DNA of 64,000 nt from CAVYUC01 sp963783085 (GCA_963783085.1 CAWAMJ010000002.1:744001-808000); one strand, 5' to 3'. Positions 7,470 through 16,242 are shown, counted from the first letter of the stretch. Numbers and translations: made by a program. The notes: generated by a model from the sequence alone, not told the origin.

Positions 7470-9377
7470 TTATTCTTCCTTAATATTCAGCAGTTTCAGT
7501 AATTCAGGCAACTGCGAAAAATCCGGAATAACAACATCAGCGCCGGCTTTTATAAGCCTCGAGCGTTTGCTTTCGTTCAGGCTGTGGCGTTTTACCTCGT
7601 TGCTGGCAATCCCAATAGTTATCCCTCCCCTTTTCCGGGTTTCGCGGATTTCAACCGGTCCGTCCCCGAAGGCAGCAACCTGCCCTGTATTTGAGTCGCC
7701 GATGTCATTCAAAATACGATCGAGCACCATTTTTTTGGCCTCCTTGTTTACATCGCCGACCGCTCCGTAAATTCCCCCTTCAAACAGGTGATCGTATCCC
7801 AGTATCCGGGCTTCATTTTTCACATCTTCCTCGTCGGTGCCGCTGGCCAGATATAATGTAACGCCGGCATTGTGAAGTGTTTCCAACAGGGCAGCCGCAT
7901 TTTTCAAGGTAACATCTTCAAGAGCCAGTTCGCCCCTTGCGAGTTTCGCTTCGCGCACTTTTACCATTTTCAGCAGTTCATTGTTGTATATTTCCTTGTA
8001 ACCGAACTCATCCAGAATCTGTTCTTCCGGCACCTGTCCAAACTCCTTCACCAAATCAACCAATCCTTTCATTTGCACCAGCGTTTGTATTCCGGTAGTC
8101 TTATCAATAAAATCAACCACCCTGGTTTGAACCTTGTGATAGAGCGCTTCATCCGCTTCCTGAAAATATTCGCCCAGAATGGCTTTTATCATCATCGGCT
8201 GCATGATTTGTTCCCAACCTTCGCGCAGGGTGGAAATCGTCCCGTCGTGGTCGAAAATGGCATGGCTGATGTTGAGCGGTTCCGGCCATTCCCTGATAAT
8301 TTCAATCTCCGAATCATCGAGGTACCGGGCATGGCGGATATCTTCAGCCAGTTCAGGTTTGTACACAAAATCAGGATCAACGCCGATCCGGAGGATTTCA
8401 CCGGGGGTGGCCGTTCCGGTCTGAAAAAGTTTCTGCACCGTTACACCGGCCACATACGAGCCGATTTCAGCAGCCTCATGCATGCCATAACCTGCCGCCA
8501 GCGCCGATGCAGCGCCAGCCAGATAACTGTCGCCGGCGCCAACCGTATCTACTTTGGAAATGATCATCAACCCGAAAATATCGGTCACGCCATTTTCATC
8601 AATAACCAAAGAGCCGCGGTCGCCACGGGTAATAAACAAGGGTTTGCCGTATTTTTCGAACAATTGCTTCGCCGCTTCTTTCACTTCGGAATACAATACC
8701 ATATCAGACGCCTCTTTTTTAAATCCGCAGCGCAACGCCGCCTCGGTATCGTTCATTTTCCGGTACGCACCGTCGTAAAAATCACTGTAATGGCGGCTGT
8801 CTGCAATGAAAATTTTCTCAGGGAACCGGCGGATTACCTTTACCAGTTCCGTTCTAAAGTATTCGGTGTGGATCCCCGATAAAACCTGCTCGTTGATGAT
8901 AATCAAATCCACGCCGGGAATATCGTCAACGAGTTGCCGGATCAGCCGGTCGGCGGTTTCTGTGGAAAGCTGGTTGAAATTTCCGAAATCAATCCGGTTT
9001 TGTTCCGCATCTTCCACGTATGGTTTCGTGTAAACATGGGTTGACCAGTTGTTTTCCTGAATGAGAAGGTTTTCGGGATTAATCCTGTTTTCGTTCATCA
9101 CCTTTACCATTTCAGTACCGAACGGATCAGCCCCCAGTACGCCAAATGCGCGGACGTCTTTCACGCCTATTGCCGTAAGGTTGTTGGTTACATTCCCGGC
9201 CCCGCCAAGCGAGTAGCGCTGTTGCCTGACCGGGCGGGTCATTTGCCCGGTTTCAATCGACACCTCGCTTTTCGACTCGTCGATAAACCAGTAAGCGTCC
9301 AGGCAAAAATCCCCGACAACGGCTATTTTCACCGAGCTGATATCGTTAAGCGCTTTTTGCAATTGCTCTTTTTTCAT
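7470..9377 (-). CDS. Fusion: PfkB sugar kinase (HldE-kinase-like) + HAD phosphatase
   Basis: This 635-residue protein joins two enzymes. Residues ~1-340 are a ribokinase/PfkB kinase: VVGDFCLDAYW at ~20-30 and GGAGNVTNN at ~58-66 resemble the heptose-7-phosphate kinase half of HldE, and the anion-hole motif GAGD with catalytic Asp is at 280-283. Residues ~370-635 are a HAD hydrolase: motif I DHDGT at 376-380, motif II Ser/Thr in ASGT at 511-514, and motif IV GDGPVE at 571-576. All key residues are present, so both halves should be active. A kinase and a phosphatase in one chain could move phosphate between positions of a sugar. The neighbouring SIS isomerase supports a heptose-like substrate. 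Confidence 0.8.
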   Translation of the reverse strand: MKKEQLQKALNDISSVKIAVVGDFCLDAYWFIDESKSEVSIETGQMTRPVRQQRYSLGGAGNVTNNLTAIGVKDVRAFGVLGADPFGTEMVKVMNENRINPENLLIQENNWSTHVYTKPYVEDAEQNRIDFGNFNQLSTETADRLIRQLVDDIPGVDLIIINEQVLSGIHTEYFRTELVKVIRRFPEKIFIADSRHYSDFYDGAYRKMNDTEAALRCGFKKEASDMVLYSEVKEAAKQLFEKYGKPLFITRGDRGSLVIDENGVTDIFGLMIISKVDTVGAGDSYLAGAASALAAGYGMHEAAEIGSYVAGVTVQKLFQTGTATPGEILRIGVDPDFVYKPELAEDIRHARYLDDSEIEIIREWPEPLNISHAIFDHDGTISTLREGWEQIMQPMMIKAILGEYFQEADEALYHKVQTRVVDFIDKTTGIQTLVQMKGLVDLVKEFGQVPEEQILDEFGYKEIYNNELLKMVKVREAKLARGELALEDVTLKNAAALLETLHNAGVTLYLASGTDEEDVKNEARILGYDHLFEGGIYGAVGDVNKEAKKMVLDRILNDIGDSNTGQVAAFGDGPVEIRETRKRGGITIGIASNEVKRHSLNESKRSRLIKAGADVVIPDFSQLPELLKLLNIKEE

Positions 9378-9492
9378 ATCCTTTTTATATTGATTTCAGA
9401 ATTTTAAACATCGTTTAAATCTTTTTTATTTCAATAATATTATGTTGATTTTCAGCATCTACCCAAACCCTTATGTGTACCTACAATCGGGT

Positions 9493-9514
9493 TGCTCCCT
9501 TTAGGGCCGGGGTG
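9493..9514. repeat. CCCTTTAGGGCCGGGG element, single arm
   Basis: The 22 bases from TGCTCCC to GGGGTGA match the arms of the hairpin at 19783-19839 and a degenerate copy near 55863. They lie in the 365-base gap between the GH38 and PfkB-HAD genes. Confidence 0.5.
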
Positions 9515-9607
9515 AATTAAATTGTTTTTCAACACGATGGATTGACAAATAAATTTTAAACTCTTCAACATAACATCTTGCTTTTACCCTTTAAAACATT
9601 GGTGACA

Positions 9608-9700
9608 TTAATGGCTAAAGCCCTTCTGTGCAAGGGTTTTATTGCCCCCGGCTTAAGCCGGGGGTTATTTTAGAGCACGAAAAACAGGCTTTAGCTATTA
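9608..9700. repeat. Nested palindromic element with CCGGCTTAAGCCGG core
   Basis: An outer inverted pair (TAATGGCTAAAGCC and GGCTTTAGCTATTA) encloses a 20-base perfect palindrome at 9645-9664 centred on TTAA. Two related units occur at 35.5-35.7 kb. It lies between two minus-strand genes and could form a strong hairpin in RNA that attenuates readthrough, or be a REP-like element. Confidence 0.75.
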
Positions 9701-9742
9701 ATATTAAAACTTTCATTATCAGTAAGAAGAATAATTGTGACA

Positions 9743-12310
9743 TCAAACCTCTTCCAGCACGTTTGTTTCGGTAATTTTTCCTGAATTGGAATCCATCCGC
9801 AGGGTTTTTATTTCCAGCGGACGAAAGCTGCCTTTCCAGGTGCGTCCGGCAAAACGCAAATCTAGCGAAGCGGTGGCTGGTTCTCCGGAAGTTTCCACGC
9901 AGCGAATCACCAAATCATTGTTATCTTCCGCTTGTTTAATCGCTGCAACAACAATGTTTGGTTTATCAACAGCAAGCAGTGTGTCAGACTTCGGCAATTT
10001 GCCGCCATGAATTCCCTGATAAATGGAAATGGGCGGCGCCATAAATTCTTCTGCCAGCCGCACCGTCTGGTTTTCTTTCCACGAATTGGAATGCGGAACA
10101 AGCGACATCCGGAACGTGTGAATTCCCTGGTCCATCCAGCGATATGCATTCTTCGGGTCCAGTTTTTTGGGCCGGTGATGTGCAAACACTGCCGAGCGGG
10201 CAACTGAAATGCGCATATCATTTCCTTTTACGTTGTAACCGTATTTGGCATCGTTGATTACTGTCAGCCCGTATGTTTTTCCACTTTGGTTACCGGTAAG
10301 ATCAATCCAGCGCTGACCGGGATTTTCATCGCCGTTTGTATCGCGGGCAATGTGTCCGTAAGGCACTTCGTAAATGGCTGCCGGCGATTCAACATTCACA
10401 GGAAAGGAGAATTTCAACATTTTATGATGTTCGTGCCAGTCGAGCGAAACATCGGCTTCAATATTTTTTGAACCTCTGGTTAATGACCAGTCGGTAGTTA
10501 GTATCGAATTTCCGTACTTGCTTACAACCCGAACAATCGCTTTTACCGGCCCTTCCTGAATGACCTTTACTTCTGCATCAGCAAAGGCTCCGATTTCATC
10601 GGAAAAAGCTTTTACGTCATGGCTCCAGGTATCGCTTGGATCGTCAATTACGATGGCTTTGCAACCTGCCTGATTTCCTGCAAAAACTTCATTTCCCGTT
10701 TGTTTATCCAGAATGCCGATTTCACCGTTTTCAGAAAAACTGACTTTATAAAATTCATTTTCAAGTGTATTATCCCTTGCTGTTACACCATTTTTTACGG
10801 CAGGAGATTCGGCTTCCAGAAGTCTTACCTGGCGATAACCAAAAGGTGGCAAGGTAACCTGTGTTATCAGTTTTTTGCGGCTTCCGGTTTCTGTGGTTCC
10901 GAGGGTCCACTGGTGAGCAAGCGGATTTCCACGTTCGTCTTCCACCCGCGATGAAGTATGGCTGTCGTTCCAGTTAAAATCGTATTCCACGATATTTTTT
11001 GTTTCCCAGGCATGAGGATTAAAAACAACCAAATACTGCGATTCCGGATCTTCCGCAGGTATTTGCCATTCCAATTTTTGAATGGCTTTGTATGTAGCCT
11101 GGTGTGCGGTATCCTGTGCAAAACCATAGCCTTCGCGCGCCGTAACCGAATGTTCCGGAAGTGATGTTCCGGCCAGACTATCATGAAACTGAAGGAACAA
11201 CACCCGTTGCCAGGCTGACGAAAATTCATTTTTAGGGTAACCGGCTCCCCATGCCAAAGAGCCCAGGGCAGCTATTTTTTCTGCTGTAATCAAGGCAGCT
11301 TCCGACTGCCGGTTTCCTTTTTTTATATCCATTTCTGCGGTGTAGCATCCCTGTGCATGATGCTGCAAATCTTCCTTAACCGTTGGTAAGTCCAGGTTCT
11401 TTTTATCGATTTCGTCGAAATACCGTTCCATGGTGCTGAAAAATACTTCCGGCGCATCCTTATCGGATTTTAATGTTTGTATCGATTTTATATTTTCTTT
11501 GGTTGCTCCGCCGCCATGATCGCCGGCCCCGTAAAAGGCCATAAAACTTTTCATCGGTTCATTCTGAAAGCGTTCCAAAATCTGTTCAACGCGATTGTCT
11601 ACCGATTGTGTTTCATTGTAACTGATAGGAATGCGGTAAGTTAACACTTTGGAACCGTCGGGGCTTTCCCACCAAAATAAATCTGCCGGAATGGTTTTTT
11701 CCTGCGGACCGGGGCGCATAAACGCATAATGTTTCATTCCCTGCAGGTTAAAAATCTGCGGCAAAGTTCCGGCATGTCCGAACGAATCGGGATTGAAAGC
11801 AATTTTGGCTTTTCGCCCCAGCAGATGCTCGAAAGTTTTTTGTCCGTAAAGCCCTTGCCTTATCATGGCTTCCCCTCCGGGAATATTCACGTCGGGTTCC
11901 ACCCACCAGCCGCCAACAATATTCCAGCGGCCTTCTTCCACTCGTTTTTTAATTTCCCCAAGCATTTCAGGATCGTTTTCCGCCACCCACTGGTAAAACT
12001 GGGCGGAACTGGCAACAAAGGCAAATTCAGGTGTTTCATTCATGCGATCGAGGGCCGAGCGAAAGGTGCTGTGCACTACCGCCATTCCTTCAGACCACGA
12101 CCACAACCAAACCGGATCGATATGCGCATGACCAATCATGTGAAAACGAAAATCAGCGGCATTGGCAGGCCAGGAACCTTTGCCATTGGAATTACCGGTT
12201 AAAAGCGCACCCGCCGGGGCAAATGCAATCATTGCTGTTCCGGCAGCCGTGCGATTGATAAAATCCCTCCGCGAGAGGGAAGCTTTTTGGTTGGATGTGG
12301 ACTTTTTCAT
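9743..12310 (-). CDS. GH38 alpha-mannosidase, Tat-exported
   Basis: This 855-residue protein starts with a twin-arginine signal (SRRDFINRT at ~13-21, then a hydrophobic stretch), so it is exported folded, as expected for a zinc enzyme. The GH38 N-terminal domain shows HAHIDPVWLW at 61-70 (zinc His and Asp), VGGWWVEPD at 132-140 and NPDSFGH at 173-179, where Asp175 is the likely nucleophile. The middle three-helix bundle and C-terminal beta domains follow at normal family length. Family knowledge: zinc-dependent hydrolysis of alpha-mannosides. It is 39 bases after the SIS isomerase gene, so it is probably co-transcribed with it. Confidence 0.92.
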   Translation of the reverse strand: MKKSTSNQKASLSRRDFINRTAAGTAMIAFAPAGALLTGNSNGKGSWPANAADFRFHMIGHAHIDPVWLWSWSEGMAVVHSTFRSALDRMNETPEFAFVASSAQFYQWVAENDPEMLGEIKKRVEEGRWNIVGGWWVEPDVNIPGGEAMIRQGLYGQKTFEHLLGRKAKIAFNPDSFGHAGTLPQIFNLQGMKHYAFMRPGPQEKTIPADLFWWESPDGSKVLTYRIPISYNETQSVDNRVEQILERFQNEPMKSFMAFYGAGDHGGGATKENIKSIQTLKSDKDAPEVFFSTMERYFDEIDKKNLDLPTVKEDLQHHAQGCYTAEMDIKKGNRQSEAALITAEKIAALGSLAWGAGYPKNEFSSAWQRVLFLQFHDSLAGTSLPEHSVTAREGYGFAQDTAHQATYKAIQKLEWQIPAEDPESQYLVVFNPHAWETKNIVEYDFNWNDSHTSSRVEDERGNPLAHQWTLGTTETGSRKKLITQVTLPPFGYRQVRLLEAESPAVKNGVTARDNTLENEFYKVSFSENGEIGILDKQTGNEVFAGNQAGCKAIVIDDPSDTWSHDVKAFSDEIGAFADAEVKVIQEGPVKAIVRVVSKYGNSILTTDWSLTRGSKNIEADVSLDWHEHHKMLKFSFPVNVESPAAIYEVPYGHIARDTNGDENPGQRWIDLTGNQSGKTYGLTVINDAKYGYNVKGNDMRISVARSAVFAHHRPKKLDPKNAYRWMDQGIHTFRMSLVPHSNSWKENQTVRLAEEFMAPPISIYQGIHGGKLPKSDTLLAVDKPNIVVAAIKQAEDNNDLVIRCVETSGEPATASLDLRFAGRTWKGSFRPLEIKTLRMDSNSGKITETNVLEEV

Positions 12311-12349
12311 AATGGTATAGTTTTTTTGATACGTTTAGTTCTGCTTTAA

Positions 12350-12997
12350 TTATTTGTTGAACAGCTCATTTTCAACCATCATACAAATTGCGTGGTACAC
12401 CGGCAGGTGCAATTCCTGAACAAAAGCAGTTCGTTTTTCGGGAACGTTGATCAGTACATCGCATAAGTTTTTCATTTTACCGCCGTTTTCACCCGTCATG
12501 CCAATGGTTTTCAAACCTTTGGCTTTGGCCACAATAAATGCATCCACTACATTTTGCGAATTTCCCGAGGTACTGAGCCCGATAAGCACATCGCCTTTAT
12601 TTCCGAGGCCGGTAACCTGCTGGGCAAAAATCATATCGCCATGTATGTCGTTTGCAATGGCTGTAATCAGCGCGTTATGAACCGTAAGTGAAACAGCCGG
12701 CAATCCCTGCTGTAATTTTTCAGCCAGTATTTTACCGCGTTCAGGCGAAATCTCTTCCAAACTATCTTTAAATTTCTGGTCCAGAGGACGATGCCCTTCA
12801 AAACTCTTCATCAATTCACCTACAATGTGATCGGCATCCGAACAACTTCCACCGTTGCCACAAACCAGCACTTTGCCGCCATTTTTATAGGTATTTATAA
12901 TGATTTCGGTTGCGTATTTTATTGGTTTTTCCAATCCCGCGAGACTGTCGAATCGAATTAGCAATTGCTGCAAAATAGTACTGTTTTCCATTTCCAT
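12350..12997 (-). CDS. SIS-domain sugar-phosphate isomerase, GmhA-like
   Basis: This 215-residue cytoplasmic protein has the SIS fold with VLVCGNGGSCSDADH at 44-57, ANDIHGDMIFAQQV at 115-128, LSTSGNSQNVV at 141-151 and C-terminal FVQELHLPVYH. These match sedoheptulose-7-phosphate isomerase (GmhA), including the metal/active-site His57 and Glu61 and the late Gln/His pair. A ~30-residue insertion after DADH (about 65-98) is longer than in E. coli GmhA. GmhA interconverts sedoheptulose-7-P and D-glycero-manno-heptose-7-P; here it may act on another phosphosugar from the glycan. It is 8 bases after the ROK kinase and 39 before GH38, tightly in an operon. Confidence 0.82.
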   Translation of the reverse strand: MEMENSTILQQLLIRFDSLAGLEKPIKYATEIIINTYKNGGKVLVCGNGGSCSDADHIVGELMKSFEGHRPLDQKFKDSLEEISPERGKILAEKLQQGLPAVSLTVHNALITAIANDIHGDMIFAQQVTGLGNKGDVLIGLSTSGNSQNVVDAFIVAKAKGLKTIGMTGENGGKMKNLCDVLINVPEKRTAFVQELHLPVYHAICMMVENELFNK

Positions 12998-13005
12998 ATT
13001 TGCTG

Positions 13006-13986
13006 TTAAAATTCGTTTTCATAAAGCGCAACACACAGCGCCGCAAAATCGCCGATGGATTCACCCAGCAATGCCGGTTTTATCTGGCATACTTTAACTG
13101 CAGAAGGGATGGCTTCTTCCTTTAAAATCCGGTCGACGTGTGGTTTGAACAGAGCTTCGTTACGGGCGTAAATACTCCCGATTACAATGCATTGCGGATT
13201 AATAATATCAATAAGAACTGCCAGTCCGCGCCCAAGATATTCACCCGAAATACGGATGATTTCTTCTGCCACCGGATCGCCTGTTTGTGCAGCCTGCGCT
13301 ACGTCTTTTGCAGTGAGTTCGCCTGCCATTTCGAAGTTGGGACAAAACGCAACCGGTTCACCTTTTGCCAGTTTTTCGGTAACAACCTTTTCGGCTAATT
13401 GAGCAATTCCGCCGCCACTGCAAAATCCTTCAAAAGAGCCTGGCTTTCCAAAACCTACCGGCCCTTCACTAGCCAGCCGGATGTGACCAACTTCACCCCC
13501 CAAATCGTTGGTTCCGGAATAAAGCCGCCCGTTCAAAATTAATCCCGACCCCATGCCAGTCCCGAAAGTCAGGAAAATCATATTTTGGGTTCCTTTGCCT
13601 GCTCCCATCAGCCATTCAGCCAGTGCACACGCGTTGGCATCGTTTTGAATGGCTACCGGCACATTGTATTTTTTGCTGAACAAGTCAACAATCGGCACAT
13701 TGTCCCACCCCGGAAGATTGGGCGGCGAATAAATAACACCTTCTTTGGAATCGAGCGGACCACCGCAACTGATTCCGATTCGTTTCAAATTTTCTCTCGG
13801 GAATTCAGAAAAAAGTGCTTCAATATTCCCGTGGAATTCGTCTAAAATTGCTTCATACCCTCTTTCAGTCCGGGTTTCAAACTGAACCTTTTTGTGGATT
13901 TTAAAATCCTTGTCGCCGACCACAACCGCACATTTTGTCCCGCCAATATCGACGCCCAGAAAATATTCATTTAGTTCCGCTGCCAT
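13006..13986 (-). CDS. ROK-family sugar kinase lacking the usual zinc cysteines
   Basis: This 326-residue protein has the ASKHA ATP-binding start FLGVDIGGTKCAVVVGD and the catalytic Asp in IQNDANACALAEW. The usual ROK zinc site (H ... CxCGxxGCxE) is changed: GGEVGHIRLASEG keeps the His, but the later part reads GSFEGFCSGGG, without the three Cys. Some ROK kinases and the fructokinase/ManNAc-kinase branches also vary here, so activity is not excluded. It likely phosphorylates a hexose or N-acetylhexosamine in the cytoplasm. It is 8 bases upstream of the SIS gene. Confidence 0.85.
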   Translation of the reverse strand: MAAELNEYFLGVDIGGTKCAVVVGDKDFKIHKKVQFETRTERGYEAILDEFHGNIEALFSEFPRENLKRIGISCGGPLDSKEGVIYSPPNLPGWDNVPIVDLFSKKYNVPVAIQNDANACALAEWLMGAGKGTQNMIFLTFGTGMGSGLILNGRLYSGTNDLGGEVGHIRLASEGPVGFGKPGSFEGFCSGGGIAQLAEKVVTEKLAKGEPVAFCPNFEMAGELTAKDVAQAAQTGDPVAEEIIRISGEYLGRGLAVLIDIINPQCIVIGSIYARNEALFKPHVDRILKEEAIPSAVKVCQIKPALLGESIGDFAALCVALYENEF

Positions 13987-14125
13987 TTTTAAAAAAGTTG
14001 TTAGTTAACCGGTTTAGTCACAATATAAAAAATTATTTCCTGCCGGAATCCCGAATTACGAGATTTGTTTCCGGCACTGTTTTTTGTCCGGATGTATTTC
14101 TCCTTGTTGTTGTACATAATCTTTT

Positions 14126-14713
14126 TTAAACGTGTTTCACCCACTCGCACCGCCCGGTTTTAAATTCAGAAAACGTAGCTTTGAAACTCGATTGCAGCGG
14201 ACTGCAGGCATAAACTCCAACTCTTACCGTTTCAAAAGGAACGTGCATATGAAAAATCCGCATTTGTTTAAAGTTGAGTCCATTGTTTGAACTTTCCACC
14301 AAAAAATCCTGTTCGCGGCGGCTTAACCGGTACCACATTTCTTTAACAGTTGTCGGAATATCGGTGGTTGCCCAATCGGAATAGCCGAAATTTGTGACTA
14401 CCGAACCCAGCCTTGCAAACGTTTCATTGTCATATTCAACCGATACTTTCAACCAGTTGTCGCTGTTGTGGTACAGCAAAATACCACACTGATCGTACAT
14501 AAACCCGGAGTCAAATTGAGTCTTCACCTGAAAAGTAAAGTCACCATCGGTTTCGGATAGAAGACCCGGGGCATTGTCATTTTGGAAACCGTAATGCGTA
14601 CGCTGCCACAAATCAGTTCCCGGTTCAGTTTCAATTACCAACGCGTCATCTGTTATTTCAAACTTTTTGGGCTCATTTAACCACTTGTAATATTTCAAAT
14701 TTGATGGTTTCAT
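14126..14713 (-). CDS. DUF1349 concanavalin-like protein
   Basis: This 195-residue protein has no signal peptide and matches the DUF1349 jelly-roll family: EPGTDLWQRTHYGF near the N-terminus, then DSGFMYDQCGILLYHNSDNWLKVSVEY and a terminal beta strand region. The fold is that of concanavalin-like sugar-binding or hydrolase domains, but members lack a settled biochemical role. It lies between the aldolase and the ROK kinase, 139 bases before the latter, and is presumably part of the same catabolic transcript. Confidence 0.75.
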   Translation of the reverse strand: MKPSNLKYYKWLNEPKKFEITDDALVIETEPGTDLWQRTHYGFQNDNAPGLLSETDGDFTFQVKTQFDSGFMYDQCGILLYHNSDNWLKVSVEYDNETFARLGSVVTNFGYSDWATTDIPTTVKEMWYRLSRREQDFLVESSNNGLNFKQMRIFHMHVPFETVRVGVYACSPLQSSFKATFSEFKTGRCEWVKHV

Positions 14714-14741
14714 TTCATTTTAGTTTTACCGCTGAAACGCA

Positions 14742-14816
14742 AGGACACGAAGTTTTTTAACGCAGCAAATACATTTTGCTCTTCTTTGTGCCTCTGCGCC
14801 TTTGCAGTTATTATTA
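14742..14816. repeat. Degenerate CGCCTTTGCG-type dispersed repeat
   Basis: The 125-base gap holds an imperfect version (ACGCAAGGACACGAAG ... CTCTGCGCCTTTGCAG) of the perfect hairpin found at 48814-48861. No gene is seen here. Confidence 0.4.
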
Positions 14817-14838
14817 AAATCTAATATTCTTCAGCTTC

Positions 14839-15552
14839 TTAAACAATAAAACCTTCAGAAGGTGATGACGAACTGTCGCCTTTTGCTTTTTTAATGAATT
14901 TAATATCCCGCGAAAGTTGTTGCGAAAAAATGGCAATATCGGAGCTGTGAATAATAAAGTTGATGCCTTCTTTCATCCATTTAATTTGCCGGTCGGGTGA
15001 TTCGGAAAAATGAATACCAACGGCCACATTTTTCTCACGGCATTTGTGAATGATAAACTGAACCACCTTTTCAAATTTGGGGTGATCGTACATTTCAGGA
15101 ATGCCCAGGCTCACCGACAAATCGTGCGGTCCGATAAAAACCGCATCCACACCAGACACACTCAACAACTCGTCAAGTTTTTCAAATGCAGGCACACTTT
15201 CAATATTCAGCAGACAAACGTTTCCCTGGTTGTAATTCGCCAGGTAATTCTTCAGCTCCGGTTCCAGCGACGACGGATTTTCCAGCGCCTCCTGTAACCG
15301 CTGACCTTTTAACGGGCGATATTTAAGAGCGCCAACCATATCTTTTACCTGTTGCGTTTCTTCAATATAAGGAACCAGAACTCCCTCCGCCCCGGCATCA
15401 ATCACCTGGCAAGTCCGGTACGGATCCGGGGAAGGAATACGTACAATCGGCGCAATTCCCTGCGCAGCATACAACTGGCACAAGAGCTGCAATTTCCATT
15501 CGTTCAAGGGGAATATGTTCGGTATCGAGAAAAACAAAGTCGAGCCCCGCAT
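14839..15552 (-). CDS. HpcH/HpaI aldolase, C-terminal part (frameshifted)
   Basis: This piece holds most of a class II keto-acid aldolase: APIVRIPSPDPY, VIDAGAEGVLVPYIE with the metal-site Glu region, LLNIESVPAFEKLDELL and the hallmark VDAVFIGPHDLSVSLG. The real frame enters near 15490 from the 15398-15649 piece; residues before ~LLCQLYAAQG belong to a wrong frame. Family members cleave 2-keto-3-deoxy sugar acids to pyruvate plus an aldehyde, and YfaU/RhmA acts on 2-keto-3-deoxy-L-rhamnonate. With five GH106 genes nearby, a rhamnonate role is a reasonable inference. Metal (Mg2+/Mn2+) dependence is expected. Confidence 0.75.
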   Translation of the reverse strand: MRGSTLFFSIPNIFPLNEWKLQLLCQLYAAQGIAPIVRIPSPDPYRTCQVIDAGAEGVLVPYIEETQQVKDMVGALKYRPLKGQRLQEALENPSSLEPELKNYLANYNQGNVCLLNIESVPAFEKLDELLSVSGVDAVFIGPHDLSVSLGIPEMYDHPKFEKVVQFIIHKCREKNVAVGIHFSESPDRQIKWMKEGINFIIHSSDIAIFSQQLSRDIKFIKKAKGDSSSSPSEGFIV

Positions 15553-15649
15553 TAAGGGCGGCTTTGCTCCAAAGCGGCGCCACCGAAGAAATACAGGTTC
15601 CGTAAACCATATTTCCGTTTTTTAATTTGGCAAGCAATTGTTTTTTCAT
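15398..15649 (-). CDS. HpcH/HpaI aldolase, N-terminal part (frameshifted)
   Basis: Residues 1-52 are the true aldolase start: KLKNGNMVYGTCISS, then AGLDFVFLDTEHIPLERMEIAA, with the conserved Asp-x-Glu-His of the active site. From about 15490 the frame is lost, and the last ~30 residues (cysteine-rich) are out of frame. A single inserted base in GAAATTGCAGCTCTTG restores the join to the 14839-15552 piece. The whole aldolase would be about 270 residues. Confidence 0.65.
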   Translation of the reverse strand: MKKQLLAKLKNGNMVYGTCISSVAPLWSKAALNAGLDFVFLDTEHIPLERMEIAALVPVVCCAGNCADCTYSFPGSVPDLPGD

Positions 15650-15659
15650 TTCAGTTTTA

Positions 15660-15966
15660 TCAGGATTCTATCAAATTAACTTCAGAACGGTGACATTTGC
15701 CACACATTTGTTGGCTGATTTCAATGCAATATTGACTTTCCGGCTTTTGGGTGGATGTTTGAGTTAATTTTTTAAAATCATTGGTTACCGGGTGAAAAGT
15801 TCCATGTTGCCAACCCCATGTTCTGCTTTTTAGCGTCTGCCCGCTCGTGCATAATTTCCGACGCCATATGGCCGTGAATTGCCCAGTGCATTTTATTTTG
15901 CACTGATTTGAAAAACAACTGGCTTTCCTCAGTTGCCGGATCATAATCAATGCAGTAGTGTAAATA
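15660..15966 (-). pseudogene. Remnant of a RhuM-family gene
   Basis: On the minus strand, from about 15966 down to a stop at 15778, a short frame reads YCIDYDPATEESQLFFKS, then VQNKMHWAIHGHMASEIM and HERADAKKQNMGLATW. This matches what I know of the C-terminal part of RhuM ('virulence protein') family proteins. A stop precedes it and another ends it, and the rest of the family is absent, so it is a both-ends-truncated relic. An overlapping 96-residue frame is not credible as a gene. RhuM genes often travel with mobile elements. Confidence 0.45.
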
Positions 15967-16036
15967 TCTTTATTGAATTAGGCACTTAATCAATAAGCTT
16001 TTTTTGCTTAAAAAAATGCTGTTAAAACCCTTTCCT

Positions 16037-16051
16037 ACTGGAAATTCCAGT
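16037..16051. repeat. 15-base perfect inverted repeat
   Basis: ACTGGAA-A-TTCCAGT is a short dyad in the gap between the AraC gene end and the RhuM relic. It could be an operator, but its position downstream of the regulator makes this uncertain. Confidence 0.3.
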
Positions 16052-16195
16052 ATTCGCTTACTGAACAGCCTGTGTGAAGAATACAAATTTTTATACCGTG
16101 GCCCGGTTGTTAAAAACTTATTAGCAAAGTTGAGGTTTCAGCCTTTAAAATGCTGAAAATTAAAGGTTAAAGCCGACTTTCATTCATCAAGAAAT

Positions 16196-16215
16196 CACCG
16201 GGTTAAAACCCGGTG
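16196..16215. repeat. CACCGGGTT-AA-AACCCGGTG palindrome
   Basis: A 9-base-arm hairpin 27 bases past the stop codon of the minus-strand AraC gene. It belongs in style to the TTAA-centred palindromes elsewhere in the window and may end the AraC transcript, although no clear T-run follows. Confidence 0.45.
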
Positions 16216-16242
16216 CAAAAATTAATTACTTCCTATCCTGTC

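Noticed and set aside
15660..15950. A 96-residue minus-strand gene
   Set aside because: The reading frame mixes with a better frame that shows RhuM-like sequence between stops; composition is not protein-like.
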